Below the pieces are notes generated by a model, which saw only the letters and a program-made list of their open reading frames with translations, did not search any database and was not told the origin of the DNA. From assembly GCA_027487555.1 (NCBI GenBank), contig JAIYDI010000019.1, positions 248,001 through 312,000 on the forward strand: 64,000 nt of DNA, given 5' to 3'. The stretch comes from Hyphomicrobiales bacterium (GTDB lineage Bacteria; Pseudomonadota; Alphaproteobacteria; Rhizobiales; Devosiaceae). A program made the translations under genes and the position numbers. Positions 52,036-61,276 of this stretch are shown one piece after another. Each line of letters starts with the position of its first letter. Within the stretch, counting starts at the first letter, position 1.

Positions 52036-53541
52036 CTAAAATCCGCCGCCAGTCTTGAAGCTGTCGGAACCGCGCTTGCCGCGTGTACCTTCTCGGGGCC
52101 GGGAGAATGTCCCGCCTCCCGAATTGCCGCCCGATTGGCCGCCCCAAGGACCACCCAGCGGGGGTAGTCCCATATTGCCGCCGAAGCCGCCGCGCCGTCG
52201 TCCGCTGCCGCCACCGAAGCTCGAGTCCGGCCATTCGAAGCCTTGGTCGCGTCGCCCACCGCTCCAGCTCTGCGAATTGCGCCAGCGGCCCCAGTAGTCG
52301 GCCGCCGAAATACCACCCCGCAGAAACTCATTGAGCATGTCGCCGACGAGGTTGTCCTCGCGGAAAGTGGAACGCGGGTTGTCGAAGCCCTGCCGTCGGA
52401 ACTCGTACTGGATATCCTCCAGCTCGCGCCGACGTGCGGCCAAGGTCTTGAGACGGGCCTTCTGGTCGCGGCTGTCGGCCTTTTCTTCCATCGAGCGCTT
52501 CCGTACTTCCTCGATCTGCTGGACGATCGTGTCGTCCCGTCCGGTGCGCGTCGCCCGTGCCTGGGAGAGCAAGACGCGGATATCCTCGCGCGCCAGCACG
52601 GCGGCGAGGCCGGCAATGGCATCGGTGAAGGTCGGGTCGCTGCCCTGCGCGAGATCGCGTTGCGCCTTGACGAGGCTGTCGCGCTTGTCCTCGAGGGCCA
52701 CGACGCGGGCCTCGATCTGTGCGATCGCCTCACTCGCGGCTTCAAGCTTCTGCCGCATCGGCGCAGCACCAGCGACCTCGAGCGCCCTGGATTCCATTTC
52801 CTCCAACGCGTCCGATGCCGCGTCCGCCGCTTGCTGCTGACGTTCGGCATGCGCCTTCAGCCGCAGGGGAATATTGTTGAGCAGCGCGAAGTTCGCACGG
52901 GCTTCATGATAGCCGACCTGCCGAGCCACCCAGGCGTCGAGCGTCGCTGACAGTCCCTTGCCCTTGTATTGCGGCGTGCCCCAGTTCCGCTCCCACAGGT
53001 ACATGAACAAGGGGTCCGCACGATAGGGCTGACCCTTCTGCGCCTCGTCGCGCTCGGCCAGCTCGGTCTTGCTGCGGCTTTTGTCGGCAACCGCCTGCAA
53101 ACTGTCCCGCTCGGCCTTCAACGCGAGATAGCTCGCATCCTTCAGGCATTCCGCTTCAACCCGCTTGGCGAGCGTGTCGAGTTCGGCACGGGTCGTCTCG
53201 AGCCGTGCCACCGCGCCGCTGCGGCGCGCGGCGATATCCGCCAGTTCCGCGTCAACGGCCCTGAGTTCCACCCCGGCCGCGTCGAGCGCCTTGTCGTGGT
53301 CGGCCAGCATGTCGCGTGCCCGCGCTTCGGCGGCCGTCAGCTGCCCGGCAAGCTCGGCCTGCACCGCAGGGTCGAGCCGGACCTTGGCCAGTTCGCGCAG
53401 CAGCTCGCTCTCGGTCTCCTGGAACTTGGCGATCAGCTCGGCCGATCGGGCGACGCGGCGCGATACCTCGTCCTCCTCCCGGCGCACGTCGCGCAAGGCA
53501 TCGTCCAGCGATCTCAAGGCATCGGGGCCAGAAAGGCTCAT
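52036..53541 (-). CDS. Coiled-coil protein with Gly-rich tail (third gene of coiled-coil module)
   Basis: A 501-residue protein with no signal peptide or membrane segment. Residues ~10-170 and ~215-300 are strongly predicted coiled coil (LRDVRREEDEVSRRVARSAE, LAAEARARDMLADHDKAL-type heptads). Between them is a conserved-looking block, YRADPLFMYLWERNWGTPQY. Residues ~335-390 are another charged helix (RKRSMEEKADSRDQKARLKT). The last ~75 residues are Gly/Arg/Ser-rich (GGGSGRRRGGFGGNMG) and probably disordered. Not recognised. It lies 34 bp after the DUF6384-like membrane gene and seems to belong with it and the TelA-like gene. Confidence 0.7.
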   Translation of the reverse strand: MSLSGPDALRSLDDALRDVRREEDEVSRRVARSAELIAKFQETESELLRELAKVRLDPAVQAELAGQLTAAEARARDMLADHDKALDAAGVELRAVDAELADIAARRSGAVARLETTRAELDTLAKRVEAECLKDASYLALKAERDSLQAVADKSRSKTELAERDEAQKGQPYRADPLFMYLWERNWGTPQYKGKGLSATLDAWVARQVGYHEARANFALLNNIPLRLKAHAERQQQAADAASDALEEMESRALEVAGAAPMRQKLEAASEAIAQIEARVVALEDKRDSLVKAQRDLAQGSDPTFTDAIAGLAAVLAREDIRVLLSQARATRTGRDDTIVQQIEEVRKRSMEEKADSRDQKARLKTLAARRRELEDIQYEFRRQGFDNPRSTFREDNLVGDMLNEFLRGGISAADYWGRWRNSQSWSGGRRDQGFEWPDSSFGGGSGRRRGGFGGNMGLPPLGGPWGGQSGGNSGGGTFSRPREGTRGKRGSDSFKTGGGF

Positions 53542-53575
53542 GCCGTCACCAGGAGAAATCTCGAACTCACGCGCT

Positions 53576-54526
53576 CTACCATTTCGTCACCGCCCCGGTC
53601 ATCACCGGCATGGTCCAATCGACATCAAGGAACCCGTATTCCTTTGTCCCGACCACCCGGCGTTCGATGATACCATCGTCCCGCTTGTCGGCCTCGACGC
53701 TGCGATAGACGTTTTCCGGCACGCGCTGACCCCAGACCGATACCGTCTCGGTCAGCCCGGTCTCTTCATTGGTAACCGGCAGGTTCAACGGCTTGCCGTC
53801 CCCGTCGAGCGCTTCGACGATCAGGTAATAGTTGGTCGCCTCGGTGTTGATCTTCGGAAATGTCCAGAATCCGGAGCGCTGCCCGTCCCTGTTGACGATG
53901 GTCACGGTATAGTCCTGCCGCAGCTTGTCGCGCAGCGCCGTCAATTCGGCGATGGTCTTTTCAGCCCCCACACGGTTGCCCTCGGCAGCTGCTATCTTGC
54001 CGCGTCCAACAAGCTCCTCCGCGCTTGTCGCTGCCGACTGCACCTTGGTTTCCTGGTAGATTGTCTCATACAGGCTATCCATCTGCCGGGGCAGCGTCTC
54101 ACTGAGCTCGATCCGCGCTGCCTCCGCCCGCGCCGCCTGCAGGGGTTGCCAGGCGAGGAAATAGCCCCCGAAGCCGACAATGGCGACGAGCAGAAGACCG
54201 AGTGCCGCTGGAGCCCAGCGTTGCCGTGACACATAGATGTGCGCGAGCGAGATCTGGAGGCTCGGCTTGGGCGCCGTGTAGGTGAACCGGCTTTCCGCCA
54301 GCGCCTTCACGCCCTCCTTCAGCACGGCATCCGACACGTCGAGACCCTGATCTCGATAGATCTTGCGCAGCTTCTCGACGAGGTCGGCCTCGCGCGCATC
54401 GCCTTGCAGTTCGCGCGCCACCAGTTCGTCGTGGTGGCGCAGCGTATCGACGACATCCATGGCCAGCATCACCTCGTCGAGAGGGGCCGTTGCGGCTGCC
54501 GCCGGTATGCGGGTTGTCGTACTCAT
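53576..54526 (-). CDS. Single-pass membrane protein, possibly DUF6384 (second gene of coiled-coil module)
   Basis: A 316-residue protein. Residues 1-~100 are cytoplasmic and include a helical region (VVDTLRHHDELVARELQGDA). One clear membrane segment lies at about 106-130 (APAALGLLLVAIVGFGGYFL). A coiled coil (130-210) follows, then a C-terminal beta-rich domain (~205-316) with KINTEATNYYLIVEALDGDG and EYGFLDVDWTMPVMTG. I believe it matches DUF6384, but that is from memory and needs a search. It follows the TelA-like gene by 25 bp. Confidence 0.68.
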   Translation of the reverse strand: MSTTTRIPAAAATAPLDEVMLAMDVVDTLRHHDELVARELQGDAREADLVEKLRKIYRDQGLDVSDAVLKEGVKALAESRFTYTAPKPSLQISLAHIYVSRQRWAPAALGLLLVAIVGFGGYFLAWQPLQAARAEAARIELSETLPRQMDSLYETIYQETKVQSAATSAEELVGRGKIAAAEGNRVGAEKTIAELTALRDKLRQDYTVTIVNRDGQRSGFWTFPKINTEATNYYLIVEALDGDGKPLNLPVTNEETGLTETVSVWGQRVPENVYRSVEADKRDDGIIERRVVGTKEYGFLDVDWTMPVMTGAVTKW

Positions 54527-54551
54527 GTCGCGGGCCGTAACCCGTCGCTCC

Positions 54552-55739
54552 TTACTGCGCCTTGCTTTCGAGCATCAGGGCGTTGCCTTCGGCGGCAAGT
54601 CTCGCGAGCCGCTGCTTGCCTTCTTCGACGGCGTCCCGGATTTCCGCAGAGTTCCGGGTAGATTGCTCGCGCATCTCGTTGATGATGGCGCGCGACTTTT
54701 CCTGGAAGCTCACGACGGAATCGACCAGCCGCTTCACGGCGTCGGCCCGGATCGTGGGGCCATAGCCGGCACGCACCGCCGCTTCGCCCACCCGGTCGCC
54801 GATCTCGCTCAGGGTCTCGAGACTCTTCGACATGCCTTCCTTCATGGCATTGAGCGTCTCGGTGCTCTCGTTGAGCCCGAACATGCCGGTGAAGGAGGCC
54901 GAGAGCGCGGTAAACACCGTCTCGTTGGTCGAAAAAAAGCTGATCGACTGCTGGTACACCCGCTCCTTGGCGTTGGTCGTCTGCATCAGACGCGCCATGA
55001 TCACCTCGGATGTGGAGTAGCCGATAGTGAGGTTGTCGGCGAGGTCCTTGGCGATCTGATAGCGGCGCTCCTCGTTCTGCAGGTCGCGCAGCTTCTCATC
55101 GCGGGCAAGTTCAAGCTTCGCCCGTTCAGCCGGCGTGCCGGCGGTGAAGGCCGCAAGCGCGTCGCCTGCCGCCTTGAGATCCGCCTTTCGGGCCTCAAGC
55201 TTCTGCGTCGCCACCTCCAGCACTTCGAGCGCCAGCACTTCGGCCTGTTTCAGCGCACCGCGGAAGTCTCGATAGGCCTCGAGGATCGTATGCTCTCGGT
55301 CGATCTGGTTCTTGGTCTCCTTGGAGACGTCAAGATAGGTCTCGCGGATCTTGTTGAACCGCGTGGCAATATCGCCGCGACTCACTTTCATCCAGACGTT
55401 CGAGACGCGCTCGACGAGGTCGAGCTTGCCGTCGTCGAGCTGGTCGACAAGGCCCTTCGCGTCATCGCGAATGGAGTTGAAGTTCTCGGTGATGACGTTG
55501 TAGCGCTCGCCAATGGTCATGGCGGCGATCTGACTGCGCACAACCTCATTGAACGCGCTGGCCTGCGTCAACGTCCGTCCGATGACGATCACCTTCTCTT
55601 CGTCGAGTTCGGTAATCTGCTGCAACAGCCCGGTGATCGGCTGCTCACCGTTTTGCTCCGGCCAGAGTCCGAGCGTACGGATCGCGCCAACGGCACGGTC
55701 GAGATATTGCAAAGGCTTGTCGGCGAGTTCCGTGGCCAT
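54552..55739 (-). CDS. Helical TelA-like protein (first gene of coiled-coil module)
   Basis: A 395-residue, almost fully helical protein with no signal peptide. ELDEEKVIVIGRTLTQASAF, MTIGERYNVITENFNSIRDD, KNQIDREHTILEAYRDFRGA and ATQKLEARKADLKAA give long heptad stretches; ISFFSTNETVFTALSASFTG is a less polar block near residue 275. The general plan resembles TelA/KlaA toxic-anion-resistance proteins, but I cannot confirm homology. The ATG at 55739 has GGAGG upstream; longer in-frame starts lack conserved sequence. It heads the three-gene unit and is divergent from the CoxG-like gene. Confidence 0.66.
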   Translation of the reverse strand: MATELADKPLQYLDRAVGAIRTLGLWPEQNGEQPITGLLQQITELDEEKVIVIGRTLTQASAFNEVVRSQIAAMTIGERYNVITENFNSIRDDAKGLVDQLDDGKLDLVERVSNVWMKVSRGDIATRFNKIRETYLDVSKETKNQIDREHTILEAYRDFRGALKQAEVLALEVLEVATQKLEARKADLKAAGDALAAFTAGTPAERAKLELARDEKLRDLQNEERRYQIAKDLADNLTIGYSTSEVIMARLMQTTNAKERVYQQSISFFSTNETVFTALSASFTGMFGLNESTETLNAMKEGMSKSLETLSEIGDRVGEAAVRAGYGPTIRADAVKRLVDSVVSFQEKSRAIINEMREQSTRNSAEIRDAVEEGKQRLARLAAEGNALMLESKAQ

Positions 55740-55970
55740 ATCGGGCGTATCCTCCGCAGTTGCACCCGGTTGGGTGACATGATTCCCCGCCGCTGTGGTG
55801 CAAACAATGCAACACTCCACCTCGGCTGCGCATTTTCGGCCATATGGTGCGCAAAAGCCGCAGGAAAAGGGCAGTGTTTGCGGAATCGCTGGGCCGTTGC
55901 AGCTTTGCGACATTGTAGGCAGGCCGCAGCCTCTCTAGCTTTGCGCCGACCAGCATGAAGGACGGTACGA

Positions 55971-56435
55971 ATGCAATTTGGCGGCAGGTATGAATTGGCT
56001 GCGACGCGGCATGCCGTGTGGCAGGCGCTCAATGATGCCGCTACGCTCAAGGCGGCGATTCCCGGATGCTCGCGCCTCGAATGGACCAGTCCCTCGGCCC
56101 TCGAGTGCGAGCTGAAGGTCAATCTCGGCATCATGCAGCCGAGCTTCACAGGCGACCTCGAACTGCGCGATGTTGTCGCGGCCGAACGCTACACACTGGT
56201 CGGGCGGGGGCGTGGCGGTCTCCTCGGAAAGGCCGAGGCCGCCGCGAACATCACCCTCAGCGACAGCGCCGGTGGTACGCGTCTCGAGTTCACTGCGGAG
56301 GCTGGCGCCGACGGCGGAATCATGAAGCTCGGCAAGGCCCTGATCGGCTCCTCGGCGCAGAAGGTCATTGATGGCTTTTTCGAGCGTTTTGCCGCCGCCA
56401 TGGGCGCGCCGCTCACCGTCCTGCCGCCGCACTGA
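55971..56435 (+). CDS. CoxG-like SRPBCC-fold protein
   Basis: A 154-residue single-domain protein of the CO dehydrogenase subunit G (CoxG/DUF1857) group: YELAATRHAVWQALNDAATL, KAAIPGCSRLEWTS and TRLEFTAEAGADGGIMKLGK, ending with KVIDGFFERFAAAM. It is a START-like hydrophobic-cavity protein; some members anchor enzymes to the membrane or aid molybdenum hydroxylases. No coxSML genes are present, so the role is open. AAGGA precedes the ATG. Confidence 0.8.
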   Translation: MQFGGRYELAATRHAVWQALNDAATLKAAIPGCSRLEWTSPSALECELKVNLGIMQPSFTGDLELRDVVAAERYTLVGRGRGGLLGKAEAAANITLSDSAGGTRLEFTAEAGADGGIMKLGKALIGSSAQKVIDGFFERFAAAMGAPLTVLPPH

Positions 56436-56465
56436 CTGGCCTTGCCGACTGCGCCCGGTCGATTT

Positions 56466-56481
56466 TTGCCCAAATGGTCAA
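56466..56481. promoter_or_regulatory. RutR-like operator upstream of the nucleoside importer operon
   Basis: TTGCCCA-AA-TGGTCAA matches 13 of 14 defined positions of the E. coli RutR operator, the best match in the window. It lies 120-135 bp upstream of the binding-protein start, in the 165-bp gap after the CoxG-like gene. It suggests control by the RutR-like protein encoded about 38 kb away. Confidence 0.65.
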
Positions 56482-56600
56482 AAATTTCGGCGCGAGCCTC
56501 TTGCCAGCCCCGTCTATTCAAGGGTTGTATTCGGCCTCAACGCGGCCGGGTGGAGCAGGGTCTTGCTAAAGGTCCGGACGCGAGCACAGGGAGCATTTCA

Positions 56601-57611
56601 ATGAACGCGATTTCCAAGCATTTCGGTGCGCTCTTGGCCGGTGTGGCCATGACTGCCGTCGTCACCGGTGCGGCACTTGCCGATCCGGCGATCATCTATG
56701 ATCTGGGTGGCAAGTTCGACAAGTCCTTCAACGAGGCGGCCTATAACGGCGCCGAGGCCTGGAAGAAGGAAACCGGCGGCAACTATATCGACGTCGAGCT
56801 GCAGAACGATGCGCAGCGTGAGCAGGCCCTCCGTCGTTTCGCCAGCCAGGGTGCCAACCCGATCGTGATGGCAGGCTTCTCGTGGGGCACCGCGCTCAAT
56901 ACCGTGGCTGCCGAATTCCCGGACATCAACTTCGTCGTGATCGACGCAGTTGTCGAGCAGCCGAACGTACAGTCGATCGTCTTCGATGAACACACGGGCT
57001 CGTTCCTCGTCGGCGCCATCGCTGCGCTCAAGTCCACCACCGGAACTGTCGGGTTCGTGGGCGGCATGGACGTGCCGATCATCCACAAGTTCTACTGCGG
57101 CTATGCCCAGGGTGCCAAGGCCGTCAAGGCCGACATCAAGCTGATCGAGAACTATACCGGCACCACCCCTGCCGCCTGGAACGATCCGGTCACCGCCGGT
57201 GAACTTGCCAAGGCGCAGTTCGATGCTGGCGCCGACGTGTCCTTCGCCGCCGCCGGCGGTTCGGGCCTCGGTGTTCTGCAGGCCGCCGCCGATGCCGGCA
57301 AGTTCTCCATCGGCGTCGATAGCAACCAGAACTATCTGCATCCGGGCTCGGTGCTGACCTCGATGCTGAAGCGCGTCGACGTCGCCGTGAGCACCGCCTT
57401 CAAGGAAGCCGGTGACGACGCCACCTTCAAGCCCGGTGTCAATGTTCTCGGCCTCGCCCAGGACGGCGTCGGCTATGCGCTCGACGACAACAACGCGGCG
57501 CTGATCACCGACGACATCAAGGCCAAGGTCGAAGAATTCAAGGCCAAGATCATCTCGGGCGAGATCAAGGTGCACGACTACACCGCCGACAACAGCTGCC
57601 CCGGCATCTGA
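56601..57611 (+). CDS. BMP-family nucleoside-binding protein of ABC importer
   Basis: A 336-residue exported protein. The signal peptide (NAISKHFGALLAGVAMTAVV then TGAALA) is followed by PAIIYDLGGKFDKSFNEAAY, the start of basic membrane protein (BMP/PnrA) domains. FVGGMDVPIIHKFYCGYAQG and GVDSNQNYLHPGSVLTSMLK are family motifs. PnrA/BmpA-type proteins bind purine and pyrimidine nucleosides. GGGAG precedes the ATG. It heads an operon with an ATPase, two permeases, cdd, a nucleoside phosphorylase and deoC, which strongly supports nucleoside uptake. Confidence 0.93.
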   Translation: MNAISKHFGALLAGVAMTAVVTGAALADPAIIYDLGGKFDKSFNEAAYNGAEAWKKETGGNYIDVELQNDAQREQALRRFASQGANPIVMAGFSWGTALNTVAAEFPDINFVVIDAVVEQPNVQSIVFDEHTGSFLVGAIAALKSTTGTVGFVGGMDVPIIHKFYCGYAQGAKAVKADIKLIENYTGTTPAAWNDPVTAGELAKAQFDAGADVSFAAAGGSGLGVLQAAADAGKFSIGVDSNQNYLHPGSVLTSMLKRVDVAVSTAFKEAGDDATFKPGVNVLGLAQDGVGYALDDNNAALITDDIKAKVEEFKAKIISGEIKVHDYTADNSCPGI

Positions 57612-57616
57612 TCGAC

Positions 57617-59209
57617 ATGGTATCGGCAGTCGTTTCGACTGGCGAAGCCCAAGCGCAGCGGCCCCTTGGGGCCGCTGCATCAGATCTTGCCATCGAACTG
57701 GTCAAGATCAACAAGCGCTTCGGCCCGGTTCACGCCAACAAGGACATCGACCTCAAGGTGCGTCGCGGCACGGTGCATGGCATCGTGGGCGAGAACGGCG
57801 CCGGCAAGTCGACGCTCATGTCCATCCTTTATGGGTTCTACACCGCCGATTCCGGTGAGATCCGCGTCAACGGTCGGGCGGAAGCCATCACTGATTCACG
57901 CTATGCGCTGAAGCTCGGCATCGGCATGGTGCACCAGCATTTCATGCTGGTCGACAATTTCTCCATCCTCGAAAATGTCGTGCTCGGCGCAGAGGATTCC
58001 GCGCTGCTCGGCAAGAGCCTCACCCGCGCCCGCGCCGAGCTGACCCGCCTCGCCAGGGAATACCGGCTCGAGGTCGACCCCGATGCGATCATCGAGGATG
58101 TGTCGGTGGGCACCCAGCAGCGCGTCGAAATTCTCAAGGCGCTATATCGCGGCGCAGACGTGCTCATCCTCGATGAACCGACCGGGGTGCTGACGCCGGC
58201 CGAGGCCGATGATCTGTTCCGCGTGCTCAATGTGCTGCGCGATCAGGGCAAGACGATCATCCTCATCACCCACAAGCTGCGCGAGATCATGGCGGTCACC
58301 GACTATGTATCGGTGATGCGGCAGGGCCAGATGGTCGAGACGCTGAAGACCTCCGAGACCAGCCCTGAGCAATTGGCCGAACTCATGGTCGGTCGCCGCG
58401 TCCTGCTCAGGGTAGACAAGGGGGCTGCCCATCCGGGCGACACATTCCTTTCGGTCGAAGACCTCGTTGTGAAGGACGATCTTGGTGTCACGCGCGTCAA
58501 GGGCGTGAGTTTTTCCGTGCGAGCCGGCGAGATCGTCGGCATCGCGGGCGTTGCTGGCAATGGCCAGTCCGAACTTCTCGAATCCGTCTCCGGAATGCGC
58601 GACCAATCGGCTGGTACAGTGAAGCTCAAGGGCGTCCCGCTGTCTCTCGAAGGCGACGACGGGGCCCATCGCGCGCGGAAGGCTGGCCTTGCCCATGTGC
58701 CCGAGGACCGGCAGCGCATGGGGCTCATCACCTCCTTCGAGGAGTGGGAGAATGCCATGCTCGGCTACGAGGACGACAAGGCCTATGGGAAGGGCCTGTT
58801 GCTCGATATCAACGCGGCGCGGGCCGAAGCGCGCGAAAGGATCGCCAAGTTCGACATTCGTCCCACCAACGAGCGCCTGAAGACCGCGAACTTTTCTGGC
58901 GGTAACCAGCAAAAGATCGTGCTGGCGCGCGAGATGGAGCGTAATCCCGACGTGCTGATCGTCGGGCAGCCCACCCGCGGCGTGGACATCGGTGCCATCG
59001 AGTTCATCCACAACCAGATCATCAAGATGCGTGATGCGGGCAAGGCGATCCTGCTCGTTTCCGTCGAGCTCGATGAAATCCGATCGCTCTCGGATCGCAT
59101 CCTCGTCATGTTTGACGGCCAGATCGTCGGCGAGGCCGACCCTGCGACCGCAACCGAGCAGGAACTTGGCCTGATGATGGCCGGCATCGGCAAGGAGGCC
59201 GGCAAGTGA
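57617..59209 (+). CDS. ABC nucleoside importer ATPase (double-domain)
   Basis: A 530-residue protein with two fused ATPase domains, as in RbsA/YufO-type importers. Domain 1 has Walker A GENGAGKST (residues ~58-66), signature VGTQQR and Walker B VLILDEPTGVLTP. Domain 2 has GVAGNGQSE in place of Walker A, signature FSGGNQQK and VLIVGQPTRGVD in place of Walker B, so the second site looks degenerate, which is usual in this group. It starts 5 bp after the binding-protein gene; no clear ribosome site is seen. The stop overlaps the first permease start. Confidence 0.93.
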   Translation: MVSAVVSTGEAQAQRPLGAAASDLAIELVKINKRFGPVHANKDIDLKVRRGTVHGIVGENGAGKSTLMSILYGFYTADSGEIRVNGRAEAITDSRYALKLGIGMVHQHFMLVDNFSILENVVLGAEDSALLGKSLTRARAELTRLAREYRLEVDPDAIIEDVSVGTQQRVEILKALYRGADVLILDEPTGVLTPAEADDLFRVLNVLRDQGKTIILITHKLREIMAVTDYVSVMRQGQMVETLKTSETSPEQLAELMVGRRVLLRVDKGAAHPGDTFLSVEDLVVKDDLGVTRVKGVSFSVRAGEIVGIAGVAGNGQSELLESVSGMRDQSAGTVKLKGVPLSLEGDDGAHRARKAGLAHVPEDRQRMGLITSFEEWENAMLGYEDDKAYGKGLLLDINAARAEARERIAKFDIRPTNERLKTANFSGGNQQKIVLAREMERNPDVLIVGQPTRGVDIGAIEFIHNQIIKMRDAGKAILLVSVELDEIRSLSDRILVMFDGQIVGEADPATATEQELGLMMAGIGKEAGK

Positions 59210-60306
59210 GTGCCCTGAAGCCGCTGCCGCGCTGGGCGGATATCATCCTCCTGCCGCTCATCAACCTGACGCTGGCGTTCATTGTTGCGGGCCTTGTTGT
59301 CTTCGCAATCGGGCAGAACCCGCTCGCCGCGCTTGATGCCATCATCACCGGCGCGTTCGGCTCCGGTTACAATATCGGCTACACGCTCTACTATTCGACC
59401 AACTTCATCTTCACTGGCCTTGCCGTGGCGGTTGCGGCCCATGCAGGGCTCTTCAACATCGGTGGCAACGGCCAGGCCTATATTGCCGGTCTCGGGGTGA
59501 TCCTCGTCGCGCTAGCCATGCAGAGCCTGCCTTGGTGGCTGACGTTCCCGGTCGCCATCCTTGCCGGGGCGGCGGTGGGCGGCTTCTGGGGGTTCGTGCC
59601 CGGTTACCTGCAGGCCAAGCGCGGCAGCCACGTTGTCATCACCACCATCATGTTCAACTTCATCGCCTCGGCGATCATGATCTACGTGGTGGTCAACCTG
59701 CTGAAGCCACCTGGCATATTGGCGCCGGAATCCGCGTCGATCGCTGTCGAGGGCCGTATGCCCAAGCTCGGCACCTTCATCCCGTGGTTCAAGAACACCG
59801 ACGTCAACTTCACGCTGATCCTCGCGCTGATCTGCCTTGTCGGTGCCTATTTCCTCATCTGGCACACCCGCTTCGGCTTCGCCATGCGGGCGCTTGGGCA
59901 GAACCCGACGGCGACACGCTATGCCGGCATGTCGAACTCGCGCATCACCATGATCGTCATGACCATGTCGGGCGCACTGGCCGGCATGGTCGCCGTCAAC
60001 CAGGTGTTTGGCGTGCAATATCGGCTGGTGCTCGACTATGTCGCTGATGCCGGCTTTGTCGGAATCGCCGTGGCGCTGATGGGCCGCAACCATCCGTTGG
60101 GTATCCTCCTTGCGGCGCTGCTTTTTGGCGCGCTCTACCAGGGCGGCAATGAGCTGCAATATGTCATCCCCGGTCTCTCCAAGGAGATGGTGGTGGTCAT
60201 CCAGGCCCTGGTGATTCTGTTCACCGGCGCCATGGAGGGCCTGTTCCGGCCAGCCCTGCAGCGACTGTTTTCCGGCGGACCTGCCGCCGCGCGATCGGGG
60301 GGCTGA
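59206..60306 (+). CDS. ABC nucleoside importer permease 1 (YufP-type)
   Basis: A 366-residue permease of the BPD_transp_2 family, with about ten hydrophobic segments. HAGLFNIGGNGQAYIAGLGV and KRGSHVVITTIMFNFIASAI are typical. MRALGQNPTATRYAGMSNSR is the cytoplasmic coupling loop. The GTG at 59206 overlaps the ATPase stop (GTGA), with AAGGAGG upstream. It pairs with the permease that follows 3 bp later. Confidence 0.92.
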   Translation: MSALKPLPRWADIILLPLINLTLAFIVAGLVVFAIGQNPLAALDAIITGAFGSGYNIGYTLYYSTNFIFTGLAVAVAAHAGLFNIGGNGQAYIAGLGVILVALAMQSLPWWLTFPVAILAGAAVGGFWGFVPGYLQAKRGSHVVITTIMFNFIASAIMIYVVVNLLKPPGILAPESASIAVEGRMPKLGTFIPWFKNTDVNFTLILALICLVGAYFLIWHTRFGFAMRALGQNPTATRYAGMSNSRITMIVMTMSGALAGMVAVNQVFGVQYRLVLDYVADAGFVGIAVALMGRNHPLGILLAALLFGALYQGGNELQYVIPGLSKEMVVVIQALVILFTGAMEGLFRPALQRLFSGGPAAARSGG

Positions 60307-60309
60307 CCC

Positions 60310-61275
60310 ATGGATATGGTCGTCATCCTCTCCACTCTCGATGCCACCATCCGGCTATCGACCCCATTGCTGCTGGCCTGCCTTGCGGGCATGTATTCCG
60401 AGCGGGCCGGCGTTTTCGATATCGGGCTCGAAGGCAAGATGCTGATGGCCGCCTTCGCGGCGGCGGCAACGGCATCGGTCACCGGCTCGGTCTGGGCCGG
60501 ACTTGCCGCCGGGTTGGGCATTTCGCTCATGACCGCGCTGCTGCAGGGTGCCGCTGCCATAACGCTCAAGGGCAACCAGTTGATCGCGGGCACCGCCATC
60601 AACATGCTGGCCGTGGGGCTCACCACGTTCCTCGGCATCCAATGGTTCGCCCAGGGCGGTCGTACGCCACAGCTGAAGGAGGGCGAGCGCTTCACCGAGG
60701 TGAAGCTGCCCTTTGCCGACGAGCTTGCCAATGTCCCGGTGGTCGGTCCGATCTATTCGGACCTGATCTCGGGCCACAACATTCTCGTCTACATCGCGTT
60801 CCTCGCGGTGCCTGTGACCTGGTTCGTGCTGTTCCGCACCCGCTTCGGGCTTCGGCTCCGCGCCGTGGGCGAGAACCCCAAGGCCGTCGACACGGCCGGG
60901 ATTTCCGTCATTGCGATGCGCTACCAGGCGGTGTTGATCACGGGGCTGCTCTGCGGCTTCGCGGGCGCGTTCTTTTCCATCGCGCAGGGCTCCGGCTTCG
61001 GCAACAACATGACCGCCGGCAAGGGCTTCATCGCACTCGCCGCGCTGATCTTCGCCAAGTGGAAGCCGGTGCCCGCCATGTTCACCTGCCTGCTCTTCGG
61101 CTTCCTCGACGCGCTGCAGATCCGCCTTCAGGGGGTTGAAGTCGGCGGCGTGCAGGTGCCTGTGCAGGCCATCCAGGCGCTGCCCTATGTGCTGACGGTG
61201 ATCCTGCTTGCGGGCTTCATCGGCAAGGCCGTTGGTCCGAAGGCCGGTGGCGTCGCCTATAGCAAGGAGCGCTGA
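60310..61275 (+). CDS. ABC nucleoside importer permease 2 (YufQ-type)
   Basis: A 321-residue BPD_transp_2 permease. MYSERAGVFDIGLEGKMLMA near the N-terminus and LRAVGENPKAVDTAGISV (coupling loop) are family motifs; FGNNMTAGKGFIALAALIFA follows. Together with permease 1 it forms the membrane channel of the importer. The cytidine deaminase gene begins 1 bp after its stop, so the importer and catabolic genes are one transcript. Confidence 0.92.
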   Translation: MDMVVILSTLDATIRLSTPLLLACLAGMYSERAGVFDIGLEGKMLMAAFAAAATASVTGSVWAGLAAGLGISLMTALLQGAAAITLKGNQLIAGTAINMLAVGLTTFLGIQWFAQGGRTPQLKEGERFTEVKLPFADELANVPVVGPIYSDLISGHNILVYIAFLAVPVTWFVLFRTRFGLRLRAVGENPKAVDTAGISVIAMRYQAVLITGLLCGFAGAFFSIAQGSGFGNNMTAGKGFIALAALIFAKWKPVPAMFTCLLFGFLDALQIRLQGVEVGGVQVPVQAIQALPYVLTVILLAGFIGKAVGPKAGGVAYSKER

Positions 61276-61276
61276 G

